Source of the DNA: Moringa oleifera | Lineage: Eukaryota > Streptophyta > Magnoliopsida > Brassicales > Moringaceae | DNA: 64,000 bases | NCBI GenBank assembly: GCA_021397835.1 | Contig: JAJFZO010000272.1 | Span: 62,001-126,000, forward strand | Direction: 5' to 3' | Shown here: piece by piece, positions 34,310 through 48,345 of the stretch | Numbering within the stretch: position 1 is the stretch's first letter | Layout: every line of letters begins with the position of its first letter | The notes under the pieces: generated by a model | What the model was told of the DNA's origin: nothing | Databases searched by the model: none | What the model saw: the letters and a program-made list of their open reading frames with translations, nothing else | Program-made: the position numbers and the translations under genes

Positions 34310-34985
34310 AAAAAAATTTTCCCAAGATTAAATATTCACTTTGTTGGTCTCCATTACGTAAGTTTTTTATTTTATTAAGTTTTATTCAATTTGATTTTAT
34401 TGTGAAGAATAAGTTTAGGGGTTTAAAATTATGTTTAGATTTGGTTGATTGGGTATTAGTTAGTGGATGATAATCAATTATTTAGGTACTTAAAAATTGT
34501 TTAAATGTGTTTGATAAATTTTTGTTGGTAAAATTTAGGTTTTTTATTAAGTTTTTATTTAATTTGGTTTGGGTTTGAAAAATAAATTTAGGAATTTAAA
34601 ATTATGTTTAGATTTGGTTGATTCGGTATCATTTGGTGATGATAATGAAGTATTTAGGTACTTAATTATTGTTTGAATGTAATTGATGTTTTATTGGTAA
34701 AACTTGGGTTATAAAAAGTTTATTAATTCAAGAAATTTAAAAATTAATTAGCATGTTGATTAAGTCAAGAAATTTAAATTAATTAATTTAAATTTACATA
34801 GATAATTAATAAATTAGATTATAATTATATAATTAATTAAGTAGTTGTTACATAAGTTGATGTTACTTACATTATAATTAATAAATTACTTGGATGCTAG
34901 TAAAGTAGTTAGATGTTTATTAATTAATTGGATATTAATTAATTTAGTGGCTATGAATTAATTAACTAAATTTTGGATACTTAAT
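34310..34985 (+). mobile_element. CACTA intron fragment with a 173-bp tandem duplication
   Basis: AT-rich sequence with TTTAAAATTATGTTTAGATTTGG at 34,422 and again at 34,595 shows a 173-bp duplication. It then carries the TTAATTAGATGTTAATTA-type words seen in the AT-rich introns at 14,560-15,300 and 49,620-50,390. It resumes the CACTA element interrupted by the MULE and ends abruptly against 180-bp rDNA repeats at 34,986. Confidence 0.45.
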
Positions 34986-36590
34986 TATATGTTCATTATT
35001 TAATTATGCCATGCCTGCTCGGTGCAGTCATGGCTTCAGTGGCACCTTCATTGGGCACACTATCAAGGGATTATGCCAAAGGTCTACCTCTGTGGGGCAC
35101 CCTCAGCCTGACCAACATGCTTTCTAAGGGCAGCCATGTATCGCCTCTTGTTCCAAGGGTCTAAGCGACGCAACTTATCTAGTACCCTCATTAGGCAAAT
35201 TATAGCGATGATGGTCTACGTTACATAGAGCATCCTTGAATGCGCTCGCGCACCCTTTGCAACAGCGCATTGGGTCTTTTGCCTAAGCCATGCCTGCTAG
35301 GGGCAGCCATGCCTGCTAGGGGCAGCCATGCCCATGGTTTAGGCAACAAAGTTTTCCTAACACGCTCACTAGGCACACTATCGAGAGGCAGCAATGAGGA
35401 TTTAACTCACACAGGATAACGAGGGACTAGCTCGTTGGGCCTTTCACCCGTGTTGTTCATGTTGGGGGCAGTTGTGGCTTGCCTCTCGTGCTCATGGTCC
35501 AAGTAACATGGTTTTCATGGCATGCTTATCGGGTACAAAATTAAGGGATAGTAGTAAGGGTTAGGCTCGCATGAGGCACCCTTAGCTGTGTTGGCATGCC
35601 CATTGCGATCGTAACTTTGTCTTCAGGGGGCAACATTGGCTTACATCCCCTGTCCATGGCCAAGCAATGCAGCTTTTGGCATGCATGGTGGGCACATTAT
35701 CGAGGGATAACTTTGAAGGCCTAGCTTGAGTGAGGTACTCTTAGCCTTGTTGGCATGCCCTTTGTGGCCACACACTCAGTGTTTGATCCAAGTTGTGCCT
35801 GTTATGGGAAACTGCAACTTGCCTCCTATGCCTATGGTCTCAGCAACGCAGCTCTCCTAGCATGCTTACTGTGCACATTATCGAGGGATAGCGATGAGGG
35901 TTTGGCTCACATGGGGCATTCTTGTCTTTGCAGGCATGCTCTTTACGACCTTACTTTTGGGCTTCCTACCCATGTAATGCCTACTTAGGTAATCGTGGCT
36001 TACCTCCGGTGCAAATGGTCTTGGCGACATGACTCTCTTAGTGCACTATCAATGGACAATGATGTCTAGCTCGAGTAAGGTGCCTATGGTTGTGCGGGTG
36101 CGCCCTATGCTACCATACGCTAGGCCTTTTGCCCATGCTGTAGTTACTAGGGGTAGTTATGGCATCCCTCTCATGCCTATGGTTTAGGTGACATGGCTTT
36201 CCTGCCATGCTTTATGGGCACACTATCGAGGAACAACAACAATGGTTTATCTCACATGGCCATGTGTTGCTGCAAGTTTGGACTTCCAGCCATGTCTTAC
36301 TTATTAGAGGCAACTGTGGTTTCACTGCTTATGATCTGGGCGATGCAGCTCTATTGTCATGCTTACTGGGCTCATTAGTAAGGGATAGTGATGAGGGTCT
36401 GGCTTGCATGGGGTGCACTTGGCTTGGCTAACGCACCCTATGTAGCCATATGGTGGGCCTTACGCTTATGTAGTGCCATTCGAAGGCAGCCGTGACTTGC
36501 CTATCGTGCTCACAATCTAGGCGACGTAGCTCTCCAACATGCTCGTTAGGCACACTATCGAGGGACAACGACAAAAGTTTAACTACTTGG
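34986..36590 (-). repeat. ~180-bp rDNA spacer repeats, inverted, about nine copies
   Basis: Landmarks 'cactatcgagggayarcgatgagggt', 'gccatgcctgctaggggcagccatg' and 'gcccttttgcccatgc' recur every ~180 bp. The reverse complement gives the same unit as 11,231-12,930 (CCTCATCGYTGTCCCTCGATAGTG). Orientation agrees with the minus-strand 25S at the right end. One 20-bp piece, 'tgcctgctaggggcagccat', is directly repeated at about 35,290-35,330. Confidence 0.8.
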
Positions 36591-39500
36591 TCTTTGTTTC
36601 ACTGCTCTAGTGCTGGCTCTGCCATTTATAAGCATTAGCGATTGCTAATAGTAGTTATTGTGCTCTCTCAACGCCATTAACTATCATCGGGTCATCATTA
36701 GGCTCTCCCGATGCTGGCACTAGCATTTACTGACACGAGCAACTACAACGTAGAAATAGCAATGCAGTCATTGGGTTCCTCAAAACATGGTGCGAGCATC
36801 TACGAGCACAAGCGAATCCCTTGCAGTTATCATTAGGCTCTTCCAATGCTAATTACTACTACTACATTATCATTGGGCTCCTCTAGTGTTTACTATCCCG
36901 TTAACCTACACCAATAACTGTCGCTGGGCAGTGCTGGGGGAACTTAACACAGATGTCAACCAGCACTAATGACTCTCGTCAAGTCATCGCTAAGATCCTT
37001 TAGTGTTTGCACTAGCATCCACTAGTGCCAGTGACTGCCGAGTTGTAGTTGTTGACCTTCCCCTATGCTAGTAACCGTCATAGAGTTGTCACTGGGCTCC
37101 CTTGGTGCTAATGCCAGTGTCTATTGATACCAATAACAACCTTGTAGCAATAGCTGGGTAGTCCTTAGGTTCCTTAGTGTAGGCACTAGCATTGCCCAAA
37201 GGCAGCAACTGCCCGATAGCGGTAGCTAGAGAATCATTAGGTTCCCTCTAATCTGGCGTGAGCGTCTATCAGCACCAATGACTGCCCCATAATAGTTGTT
37301 AGGTTCTCCTAGCACTGAACACTACTACTAGGCCATCGTTAAGCCTAGTGCTTAACCTCACGTCTACTTATGCCAAAAACTATCGTTGGGCCATCACTAG
37401 GGCATCCAGTGCAGATGTCTGCCAATGTCAACAACTACTGATAGGTTATCGCTAAGCTACCCTTATGTTGGTGCTAACATCGAGCAACGTTAGCAACTAC
37501 TTAGGAGCAGTCATTGGGCTCTCCCCATGCCAACGACTATCACGGGGTCATCATTAGGCTTCCCTAGTGTTGGCATTAGCATCTATCGATACCACTAACT
37601 ACATCGCAAAAGTAGCTAGGTAGTCGTTGGGTTCGTCCAAAGCTAATGTGAGCGTTTGCCAACATAAACTTCCCTACAATAGTCATTGGGCTCTCCCAAT
37701 GCCAATTACAGTTATAAGGCTGTCATTGGGATAATCTAGTGCTTGCTATCAACATTTTTGTACACCAGTGACTTCATTGGGCCATCGCTAGGGCAACCAA
37801 GTGCAAATGTCTAGTAGCATTAGAGACTGCCTTGCAGCAGTCGTAGGCTCTCCCAATGCCTACAATTGTCGTTGGGTCATCGCTAGGCCTTTTTGGTGCT
37901 AGTACTAAAGTTTATCACACACAACGACTGCTCCGTAGCAACAGTAGGGCAGTCCTTAGGTTCTCTTAGTGTTGGCGCCAATGTCTACCAACATTGGCAA
38001 CTGCATCGTAGAAGTAACTGGGCGGTTGATGATTCCCCTAAAGTTAGGTTGTCGTTGAGTTCCCCTAATGCTAAGGCTATTATTAAACAATGTCAGTGAC
38101 TACCTAACAACAGTCGTTGAGCTACCAACATCAATAACTGCCCAACAACAGTCGTTGGGCTCGCCTAGTGCTAACAACTGTCATGGTTACTCCGATGCTA
38201 CCACTAACGATTGCCATCACTAGTGACTACCTCGTAGTAGTAGCTAGGCAATCCTCGGGTTCCTGCATAGTTGGTGTTAGCATCTACCAGCATTAATGAC
38301 TTTCTCACAGTAGTTATTAGGCTTTTCTTGTATGAACAATTACTATTATGCCATCATTGGGCTTCTCTAGTGCTTGCCCTTGTGTTTACCAATATTTATA
38401 ATTATCATTAAGTCATTGTTGAGCTTTTCTAATGCTAATGTTAGCATTTACTAGCATTAGCGATTGCCTAGCAATAGTAGTTGGGCTCTCCCAATGATAG
38501 CGATCATCATTGAGTCATTACAAAGCTCCCCCAATGCTCGCAAGAGCATTTATCGACCCCAGCAACTACCTCATGGCAATAGTTGGGCAGCCCCAGGGTT
38601 CATTTAATACAGGTGCCAGTATCTACCAACTCTAACAACTACCTTACAATAGCAACTAGGTAGTTGGGTTCCCCTAAAGCAGGCGCTGGTGTGTGCCAGC
38701 ACTAGTGATTACCTTGCAACTGTCATTGGGCTCTCCTAATGCCAACCACTACTGTTAGGCCATTGTTGGGCTCCTTTGATGCTTGCCTTTGCGTCTATCT
38801 GCACCAGTAACTGTCATTGGACCATCGCTGGGGGAACCCAACGCAAATGTCTCCTAATGCTAACGCTTGTCATGGAGTCATCACTGAACTCCCCCAATGT
38901 TGGCACTGGCTTTTAGAAGTTACCACGACTACCTTGTAGCAGTCGTTGGGCTCTCCCAACGTTAGCGACTATCATGGGGTTATCATTGGGCTTCCTCGGT
39001 GCTGGCTTTCTTGCAGTAGTCATTGGGCTCTCCCAACACTAATAACAACTGCTAGGCTTGCCTTCTAGTTTACCTACACCAATGGCAATTGCTACACCAT
39101 CAGTGATGTCTGCCAGTGAAAATTTATCATTGGGCATTCCTAATGCATGAGATTGTCGTTGGTTTGTTGTAAGACTACTTCGATGCTAACACTAGCATTT
39201 ATCGAACCCAGTAACTGCCTAAAAGAAAACAGCGGGGCAGTCCCTCAGTTATACTAATACTAGTGTGGGCGTCTGCCATCATAAGTAACTACTCGTGAAA
39301 GTAGCTCGAAAGTCGTTGGGTTCCTCTGATGCTGGTTCGAGCATCTTTTAGCACTTGCAACTTTCTTGCAATAGTGGTTGGGCTTTCACAATGCCAACAA
39401 CTATTACTAAGCTATCATTGGACTACTCTAGTGCTTGTCCTCGCGTCTACCTGCGCTAGCGACTACCATTGGGCCATCGCTGGAGTAACCCAGCATAACT

Positions 39501-42500
39501 GTTTGCTAATGCCATTGACTACCACTGGGTCATCGTTGAGCTTCCTTAGTGCTGATGCTGATATTTACCAGAGTTAGTGACAATACAACAGTTGTCATTG
39601 GGCCATTGTAAGGCTCCTTTGGTGTTAGTACTAGCATCTATCCACACCAACAACTACCGTACAGTAATAATAAGGCAATCCCTGGGTTCCTCTAATGCTG
39701 ATATCGGCATCTGCCAACACAGGCAATTGCCTCATAGTAGTAGCTCAAAAGTTATTGGGTTCCTCTAATGCTGATGTTGGCATATGCCAACACAGGCAAT
39801 TGCCTCATAGTAGCAGCTCAAAAGTTATTGGGTTCCCCTAAAGCTGGCATGAGCATCTGCTAGCACTCACCACTTTCTTGCAAAAGTCATTGGGCTCTCC
39901 CAGCACCTACTACTATAGCTAGGCTTTCCCACACTAGTCGTTAGGCTCTCCCAGTGTTGACCACTCCTGCTAAGCCATCGTTGAGCTCCTCTAGTTCTAG
40001 TCTTCGCATCTACCTCCACTAATGATTACCATTAGGTCATCGTTGGGGTACCTAGTGCACATGTTTCCCAATGTTAGTGACTACAGCTGGAGGATCGCTA
40101 AGCTCCTTTAGTGCTTGCACTAACATCTACATGCATTAACGACTACCCAATAATAGTTATTAGGCTTTTCTAACGCCAATGACCATCATGGGGTAGTCTT
40201 AGGGTCCCTCTGTGTAAGCACTAAAATCTACCAACTCTAACAAATGAACAACAAAAATAGTTGGGAAGTCGTTAGGTTCCCCCAAAGCTAGCGCAAGCAT
40301 TTGCTAGCATAAGCGACTTGCCCGCACTAGTTATTGGGCTCCTTCAATGCCAACTACTATAGCTAGGCCATCGTTGGACTTTTGGAGTGCTTGCTCTAGT
40401 GTCTTCTTGTGCCAGCGATTGTTATTGGGCCATCACTGGGCAACCTAGTATAGATGTTTACCAGTGTTAGTGACTACTTAGCGGTAATCATAGGGCTTTC
40501 CCCATGCCTGCGACTATTATTAGGCCATCGTTATGCTGCCTCGATATTGAGACTAACGTCTATCAACACCAATAGCTGCCTTGCAACAATAACGGGGTAG
40601 TCCCTAGGTTCCCCGAAGGTGCCAACACTAGTAACTACACTACACCAGCAGTTGGGAAGTTAATAATCCTTAAAGCTGGGTTATTGTTGAGCCCCCGTAA
40701 TGTTGGCGCTTGCATCTACTAACATCAGCGACTGCCCAGGAACAGTCTTTAGGCTCACCCAATGCTAGTGACTATCATTGGGTCATCGATGGACTCCCTT
40801 GATGCTAGCACTAGTGTCCATTGACTCTTGCAACTACCTTATAGCAATAGCTAGGCAGTCTTTAGGTTCCCCTAATGTTGGCGTTAGCGTGTGCTGGCAC
40901 CAGTAACGATCTTGCAGTAGTAATTGTGCAATCATTGGGTTCCCTCAATGTTGAAGTGAGCATTTGCTGGTACTAACAACATCCTCATAGTAATGATGGG
41001 GTTCTCCCAATGCCAACCAGTATTATTAGGCTATCATTAGGCTCTTGTAGGCCTTGTGCTCTTGTTTACCTACACCTATATTGCCATAAGGGTATCAGTG
41101 GGATAACCTAATGTAGATGTTTGCCAGCATCAATGACTACCAAGTAATAATTTGTTGGGCTCCCCCCAATGCCAGTAACTATCATTGGGTTATTGCATGG
41201 CTCTTAAAGTCCTAGCACAAACATCTATTGACATCACAAACTGCCCCGTAGTAATAGCTCGACAATCCTTGGGTTCCACTAGTGTTAGTGCTGGCGTCCA
41301 CTAATAACAACAACTACCCTCAGTAGTATTTGGGCTACCATTAGATTCCCTCGAAGTTGGCACAAATGTCTTTTAGCACCAATGACTTTCCTGCAAAAGT
41401 CATTAGGCTCTACTAGTGCCTACTATTGCTGCTAGGCCATTATTGGGCTCCTTTAATGCTCGCCGTCATGTATACCTGTGTCAACGACTATCGTTAGGCC
41501 ATCGCTGGAATAACCCAGCGCAGATATTTGGCAACGTCAATGACTATCTCTAAGTCATCACCAAGATCCTCTCGTGCTAGTGTTGGCATCTACCAACGTC
41601 AAAGATTACCCACGTATTAATGGTTAGGGTGCCCAACGTTAGTGACTATCATGAAGTTATCACTAGGCTCTTTTAGTGCTGGCCCATTCTAGCAATTGTA
41701 CCGTATAAGCAACTGGGTAGTTATTGCGCTCTTCCAATGCAAACCACTATTGCTAGAACATCATTGGGCTTTTCTAGTGCTTGTCTCTTCGTTTTCTTGT
41801 TCTAGTGACTACTATTGGACCATCGTTAGGGTAACCCATATAGATGTTTGCCAGTATCAACGACTTCCTAGCAATCGTCGTTAGGCTCTCGTAATGCTTG
41901 CGATAGTTATTGGGTCATCGTTGGGCTCCCTTGGTGCTGGAATTAATGTCTATCGACACCTACAACTGCTCCATAATAATAGCGACGCAGTCCCTAAGTT
42001 CCTATAGTGCTGGCACTAGCGTCAATCAAATCTAGCAACTACACTGTAGTTATGAATAAGAAGTTGTTGATTCCTTTAAAGTTAGGTTATCGCTCGGCGC
42101 CTCTAGTGCTGGCGTTGGCATCTATCATTGTCAACGACTTCCCAGCAAAAGTCGTTGGGCCCACTTAATGCCAACGATTATCATGAGGTCATCGTTAGCC
42201 TTCCTTAATGCTAGCATTAATGCCAGCCCTAGCAACTGTCGCAGAGCAATAATTAAGTAGTCCATAGGCACCCCTAGTGTTGGTGCTAGCATCTACTAAC
42301 ACCAGTAGCTACCCCGCAACAATAACTGGCAATCGTTATGTTTCCTGAAAGTTGATATGTGCATGTACTAACACCAGCAACTTCCGTACAGTAGTCATTG
42401 GGCACTCTCAATGCCAACTACAACTGTAAGGCCGTCGTTAGGCTCTTATAGTGCTTGCCCTCGCATCTACCTGTGCTTGCGACTGCATTTTGGCCATCGT

Positions 42501-45308
42501 TGGCGCAACTTAACGTAGATATATGCCAGCATTAGCAACTGCCTAATAGCAATTGTTGGGTTCTCCTAACTGTAGAGACTATCATAGGGGCATCGTTAGG
42601 CTCGCTTGTTGCCAAAACTAACGTCTACTCACACCAGCAATTGTTGTGCAGTAATAATTGAGTAGTCTATTGGTTTTCCTAATGTTAGGACTGACATCTA
42701 CTAGCATTAACCATTGCCCCATAGCAGTAAGTGGGTTATCATTTGGTTGCCCTAGAGCTAGTGCGGGAGTCTGCTAACATCGAGGACTTCCTCACAGCAG
42801 TCATTGGGGTACCTTAGCTCTAGTTATTATTGCTAAGCCGTCGTTAGGCTCCTCTTATGCTTGCCCTCGTGTCTACTTATGCTAGCAACTGTCATTGAGG
42901 GAACCCAGCATAGATGTGTGCCAGCCCTAGCAATTATCATGGGGTTATCATTGAGGTCTCCTAATGCTGGTGCTAGCCACTACCAGTGCCAGTGACTATC
43001 CAACAGTAGTTGTTGGGCTCTCTTAATGCTAACGACTATCACAGAGACATCGCTAGGATCTCCGGTGCTAGCAATTGCATTTATCAACTCGAGTAACTAT
43101 CTTGTAGCAATAGCAAGTCAGTCTTTACGTTATCCTTGTGCTAACGTCGAGGAATACCAACACTGGTAACTATCTCACAGTACTAGCTAGGAAGATGTTT
43201 GGTTCCCTTAAAGTTGGTAAGAATGTGTGCCAAAACCAGCGACTTTCCCACATGAGTAATTGTGCTATCCCAACATCTACTATTACTATTAGCCGTCGTT
43301 GAGCTCCTTTAGTGCTTGCCATTTGTGTACCTATGCTAATAACTCCTTAGTAGGAGTCATTAAGCTCTCTTAAAGCTAGTGATAATCATAGGGTCATCAT
43401 TGGGCTCCTTTAGTGCTCATACTAGCATCTACCGACACCAAAAACAGCCACCGTAGTAATAACTAAGTGGTCCCTCAGCTATCTTAATGTTGGTGCCAAT
43501 GTTTGTCACTGCCAGTAACTGCCCAACAATAATGGTTAGGCTACCGGTAAGTTCTTCCAAAGCTGGTGTGAGTGTCTCTCAGCACTAGCTACTTCCTCGC
43601 AGCAATCATTTGGCTCTTTTGATGCCAATTACTGATGCTATGGAGTCGTTGGGCTCCTTTAGTGCTTGCCCTCATGTCTACCTATGCCAACCGTTGGGCC
43701 ATCGTTGAGGGAACCCAGCATAGATGTTTGCCTCAATAGCGACTACTGCTACGTAATCTTTAAGCTCCCATAGTGCTAGCATTGGCCTTTACCAACACTA
43801 ACGATTGCTTAACAATAGTTGTTAGGCTTTCCCAATGCCAACAGGTATCATGTAATCATCACTAGCCTCATCTTATACTAGCACTAGCATCTATCGGCAC
43901 CAGTAACTGCCTACAATAATAGATGGCAAGTCTGTTGGTTCGTTGGGTGCTAGCGTTGGCATCGGCCAATACCAACAGTTGCCTTGTAGTAGTAGTTATG
44001 CAGTCATTAGTTCCCCAAAGTTGGCGTGATTGATTTCGAGCTAGTAACTTCCTCGCAGTAGTTGTTCGGCTTTGCTAACACTAACTACTATCATGCGGTC
44101 ACCAATAGGCTTCATTGGTGTTGGTACTAGTGCCTATCGGCATCAGTAACTGCCCATAGCAATAGTGGGGAAGTCTTTTGGTTCACTTGGTGCTGGCGTC
44201 AATGTTTGCCAACACCAACAATTGACCCACTGCAGTAGCTGGGCAGTCGTTAGGTTCCCCTAAAGTTGGTGCAAGCGTCTACCAGTGCCAAAGACTTCCT
44301 TGCACCAATCGTTGGACTTTCCCAATGCCAACTACTTTTGCTAGGCCATCGTTCAACTCCTTTAGTACTTACCTTCACACTTACGTGAGTTAAAGACTGT
44401 CGTTGTGCCATCATTGGGGGAATCCAACAGAGATGCCTCCCAACACGGTTATAGTTATTGGGTCATTGTAGAGCTCCTTTAGCACAAGCACTAGCATTTA
44501 TCGATATCTGCAAGCGCCTAACAGCATTTATGAGCATCAATAACTGCCTAATAGCATTTGTTGGGTTGTCTCAATGCCAGTAACTTCTATGGGGTTGTTG
44601 CTAGGCTCCCTTGGTGGTAGAACTAGTGTACATTGATGCTAACCACTTCCCCACAGCAATAGTAGGGCAATCCCTTGATGCTTTGAGTGATGGCGTTGGC
44701 GTTTGTTGACTCTAGCGACTTCCTAACAATAATTGCTAGAACGTCAGCATGTTCCCCTAAAGCTAACGCTAGCAACTGTAGGCACTAGTAACTTCCTTAT
44801 AGTAGTTGTTGGGCTCTCACAATACCCATTACAGCTACTAGGCAGTCATTAGGCCCTTCTAGTGCTTGCCCTTACGTCTACTTGCACCAGCAACTGTTGT
44901 TTGGCCATTGCTGGGACAACCTAGTGCTGATGTTTGTTAATGCTAATAACTGCCATTGGGTCATCACTAAGTTTTCTTAGTGCTGGTATTGGCAATTACT
45001 AGGATCTATGACTACCTAACAGTAGTCATTAGGCTCTTTCAGCCCTAGTGACTGTAACGGGGTCGTTGCTGGGCTCCCTTTGTGCTAGCATTAGCATATA
45101 CCAACACGAGCAATTACGTTGTAGCAATAATAGGGTAGTCCTTAGGTTCTCTAATGCTAGCGCTAGCATCTATTAACAGAAGCGACTGCCCCACAGTAGT
45201 AGTTGGACAATTGTTGGGTTCTCCCAATGCCAACTATTGCTGTAGGGCCATTGTTGGGCTCTTTAACTGCTTGCCCTTGAATCTACCTATGCCAGCGACT
45301 ATCGCTGA
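36591..45308 (-). repeat. large composite tandem array (rDNA-spacer-associated), left part
   Basis: About 8.7 kb is built from one diverged theme. Half-units of ~85-90 bp such as 'gtcgttgggctctcccaatgcc' and 'gtctaccaacaccagcaactgcc' are arranged in a larger unit of roughly 0.4-0.5 kb. The landmark TGCTTGCCCTCGYGTCTACC occurs near 42,452, 42,857, 43,311, 43,660, 44,365, 44,862 and 45,270. Another marker, 'cagtcgttgggttcccctaaagc', appears once per larger unit. The array contains many frames of 60-97 codons in several frames; they lack similarity to each other and are repeat by-products. It lies between two blocks of 180-bp repeats, so it is most simply part of the IGS. Strand is given by analogy with its neighbours. 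Confidence 0.7.
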
Positions 45309-45339
45309 CACTATTACAAAAATTGTAATAACTGACAAT

Positions 45340-45612
45340 AATTTAATGATAATTATTCAAATAACTGTCATTAAAAGATTCATTAACACTTTTAATGACA
45401 ATTATTCCAAAACTATCATTAAAAATAAGGTTTTTAACGCCAATTAAACAAGAACTGGTGTTAAAAAACCCATGACTGAAACATTTAACGTCAGTTACTG
45501 AAGAATTGGCGTTAAAAGATCCATCACTTGAGCATTTAACACCAGTTCTCAAGGAACTGACATTAAAACACCCACCATTAAAGCCTTTAACGCCAATTCT
45601 TGTAGTGTTAAA
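45340..45612. repeat. six subterminal palindromes (TTAACGYCAGTT…AACTGRCGTTAA)
   Basis: About six imperfect ~30-35-bp palindromes follow one another at ~50-bp spacing, near 45,344, 45,392, 45,430, 45,482, 45,535 and 45,585. The general form is TTAACGYCAGTTCY-RGAACTGRCGTTAA. The same family occurs at 49,062-49,137, 51,430-51,620 and 25,568-25,640. These are probable transposase-binding hairpins. Confidence 0.7.
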
Positions 45613-45699
45613 GGCCAAAATAGGACTGGAACAGCTGCCATCTCTGATGAGCCACATAGGCTTATAACTTTCCATGAGGGTAGGCATGCCTTAATCCGA

Positions 45700-45905
45700 C
45701 TGCATCTGTTGTAGTAGTTGTTGCTGCAACTTCTCGCCGCAGTAGCAGTCGTTGCTGCAGCTTTTTGCAGCAGCAATGGCTACTTACTGCAGTAGCAACG
45801 GTTGCTTACAGTAAAACCTGCAACAATGGCTGCTACTGCTGTTGTAAATAGCCGTCGTTGCTGCAAGAAGTAGTAGCAGCGGCCGTTGTTGTTGCTGCTT
45901 GAAAC
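45700..45905. repeat. GCT/GCA-rich palindromic patch, left copy
   Basis: Runs such as 'gttgctgcagctttttgcagcagcaatggctactt' and 'gcaacaatggctgctactgctgttgtaa' form many overlapping inverted repeats. A related patch lies on the other side of the captured exons at 48,810-48,990 ('cagcaatggctacttacagcagtag'). The pair brackets the host-derived DNA. Confidence 0.55.
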
Positions 45906-46457
45906 TTGAACTGCACTTGTTAGTGTTGATAATTTCTGCAGGTCATGTGAGAGATTTTGATGAGCTGGATAATCTCATTTGTTGCAAATTCATAAATTAT
46001 CATGTTGTTTGAGCTATGCTGTTTTTCTAAACACCTAACATCAGATAGATCAATAACTTGCCTTCAGGCTATCAAATAGTTGAATTCTTTGCTTTTTGGG
46101 TACTTTGGTAAGCTTCCAATCACCATAATGCAATCAGTGCACCTCTTTCCTTTCTTTGTCGAATAGATTTTAGAAATTAAATGTTCTATTTTTGCTTATT
46201 TGGCTAATAGACTTAGTGTTGTTCCTCATCATTTTATTGATTTGTTAAACATCAAGTGCTTGATTCATTTTCTTGCCTTTGAAATGTTAGTTTTATTTAC
46301 AGTACACTTGTGGCCACTTATGTCTAGTAAGATTATGCTAGTGGTTTTTGTATGTGTTCTTCTGGGAAGAGTTATTCTTGAGTGTTTCAAGTTTCCATAT
46401 TTTTTTCATTTTATCTTATTTACTTCAGAAGATTTTTGTAAGGGAATGACATTCTAG

Positions 46458-47600
46458 CAATACAAGAAGGGGGAATTACAGCTATGATAGAAGTGGTGAC
46501 CATGGTGATAGAGAAGGGAGCTGGAGTATAAATTCAAAACCAAGAGCTGCTAGGCACAGTGATGGTCATAACCAGGCTGAGAAACCTAGCTTAAGTCAGG
46601 AACGGCTCGTAGCAAATGAAAGTCGGGCTAACAGGCTTTGGGGCTCACATAGACATGATTCATACGCATCATACCAATCACAAAATGGTCCTGTTTACTC
46701 AAATGCTATAGATGGCTCTGCCAACATGACTTATGGCATGTATCCAATACCAGCCATGAACCCCGGTGGGATGTCTTCAAATGGACCTATCGTTCCATCT
46801 GTTGTGATGCTTTATCCTTATGATCATAATAGTGGTTATGGTTCTGCTGCAGAGCAGCTTGAATTTGGGTCCCTTGGACCTGTGGGTTTCTCTGCTGCAA
46901 ATGAAGTATCACATATAAGTGAAGGAAGCCAATTGACTGGGGCATTTGAAGAACAAAGGTTTCATGGAACCTCTGCTCAACGGTCTTCACCCGATCATCC
47001 TCCTTCATCGCATTTCAAAAGGTAACTAATTTCTCAAAAATATAGTTTTGCACCAAAACATGCAGTAAGCATGAAATGCACATCATACCTATATATGGTC
47101 CAGCTACCAATTGCTAGTTTTACCACCATGCAGTTACAGTCGCAATGTCTCATGGGCCAAAGTCCTGTGAGCAATATAGGTCTTACTCCCTTAGCCTTTT
47201 CACAACTAGCTTTATCCTTCTTTTGGGATGAGGCACTCTTTCTGAAACTTCACTGGATTTAGTTTTTTGCCTAGTATATCATGTATTGGTTGTACGAAAC
47301 CATAATGGAATTTACCATCTCACATGATACCATTAGTTGCAATTTTAACAATCTAAATTTTCCTGTTGTGTTTCTGATGTTACTTTTTTATCTCGATGGG
47401 ATTGTTTCATGATATACTATTAATTGATTATCTTAACAAGGGGATTTGATTTTATTGCTAGATCAGTGGCCCAGATGAAATATCAATTGGAAGATGAGGA
47501 TTTCCCACCACTTGTATTTCCAAACCAGGGAGGAAATGATGGTAGGAGAAACTGTGATGAGAAAACCTCTCATTACCAGGCATTTTTGTTCTCACATCTC
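46458..47600 (+). pseudogene. captured fragment of a plant nucleotidyltransferase (PAP/OAS1-type) gene, C-terminal part
   Basis: After an acceptor-like TTCTAG at 46,452-46,457, one clean frame runs to 47,021: NTRRGNYSYDRSGDHGD, ESRANRLWGSHRHDS, MTYGMYPIPAMNPGG, VVMLYPYDHNSGYG, EQLEFGSLGPVGF. The donor AAAG|GTAACT (47,022) and acceptor TTGCTAG|ATC (47,461) join exactly in frame to RSVAQMKYQLEDEDFPPL and a tail that stops at 47,603. From memory, this matches the C-terminal region of the plant nucleotidyltransferase / PAP-OAS1 substrate-binding superfamily proteins of poly(A)-polymerase-like type. The catalytic domain is absent. With intron retained, splice sites intact and no stops in ~190 codons, capture is younger than the rDNA decay. 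The precise family needs a search. Confidence 0.6.
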
Positions 47601-47603
47601 TGA

Positions 47604-48345
47604 TAAAAGGAATAGTTCAATTTTCTGATTATTCTTAATGGTTTCTCATGCAAAAAGTCACCCATTCATGTTGGCTTGGGCTTGTACGTACACTATGAAG
47701 TCAATCTATGCTGCTCTGTTCTCAATGACCTAACAAGGTGGCAGTTAAGGAGGAGATGCAGGATTGGGGTGGTTAGTTAGGGTTCAATACATGTAGCCCC
47801 ATTAAAGTAGGAGATGGCATAGGATTAGAATATATAGGGTTTATCATGTTATAAAACTGTTCCATAAGGATTTTCTTCTAGTGTATTAAAGGTTTTTTTT
47901 TTCTTATTATTCATTAGCTTAGTGTATTAGCTCTCTTAATGAACTCTTGTTTAAGAAATTAATGGTGTATCAATGACAATGCAAAAGATAGAATTAGGTG
48001 ACAGGCTTTGCCTTATGAACTTACAAAATTTCTCTTAGCGTTATGAACTTCATCAAAATCACGCTGAGGCCATCATGGGATATATAGAACTATTGGATCA
48101 CAATTAAGTTTCAACTTTTAAGTCTAGTCACATATTTTCTACTTTTATGGCATATTATCCAGAAATTATCTAGATTCTTTGATGACCAAATTTTTTGCAT
48201 CTCAGAAGATGGAACAGTTCCTTACTACAAGCTAACTTTTGAAGAATTTGGAGTAGAACAATAAAGACTTATCTTGGTTGAAAAAAAATCTTGCAGCCAC
48301 TATATTTAGAATCTAATATGTTCTTATAGTTGAGCTTGATAAATC
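47604..48345. other. probable captured intron or flanking host DNA
   Basis: No reading frame or repeat. Ordinary plant intron-like composition, probably carried along with the captured exons on either side. Confidence 0.4.

Noticed and set aside
34300..34325. GACTACAAAAAAAATTTT as a CACTA left end
   Set aside because: First base is wrong and no subterminal repeats follow; the adjacent sequence is better explained as resumed CACTA intron after the MULE.
36591..45308. CRISPR-like or protein-repeat array
   Set aside because: Repeats are contiguous and diverged with no unique spacers, and no frame persists across units; it is a plant tandem array.
45154..45447. 97-codon frame crossing into the CACTA end
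   Set aside because: Runs from repeat array into transposon terminus, so it cannot be a conserved gene.
45590..45612. Internal TTCTTGTAGTG resembling a CACTA right terminus
   Set aside because: It falls within one of the regular subterminal palindromes and is followed by the rest of that repeat, so it is more simply a decayed hairpin.
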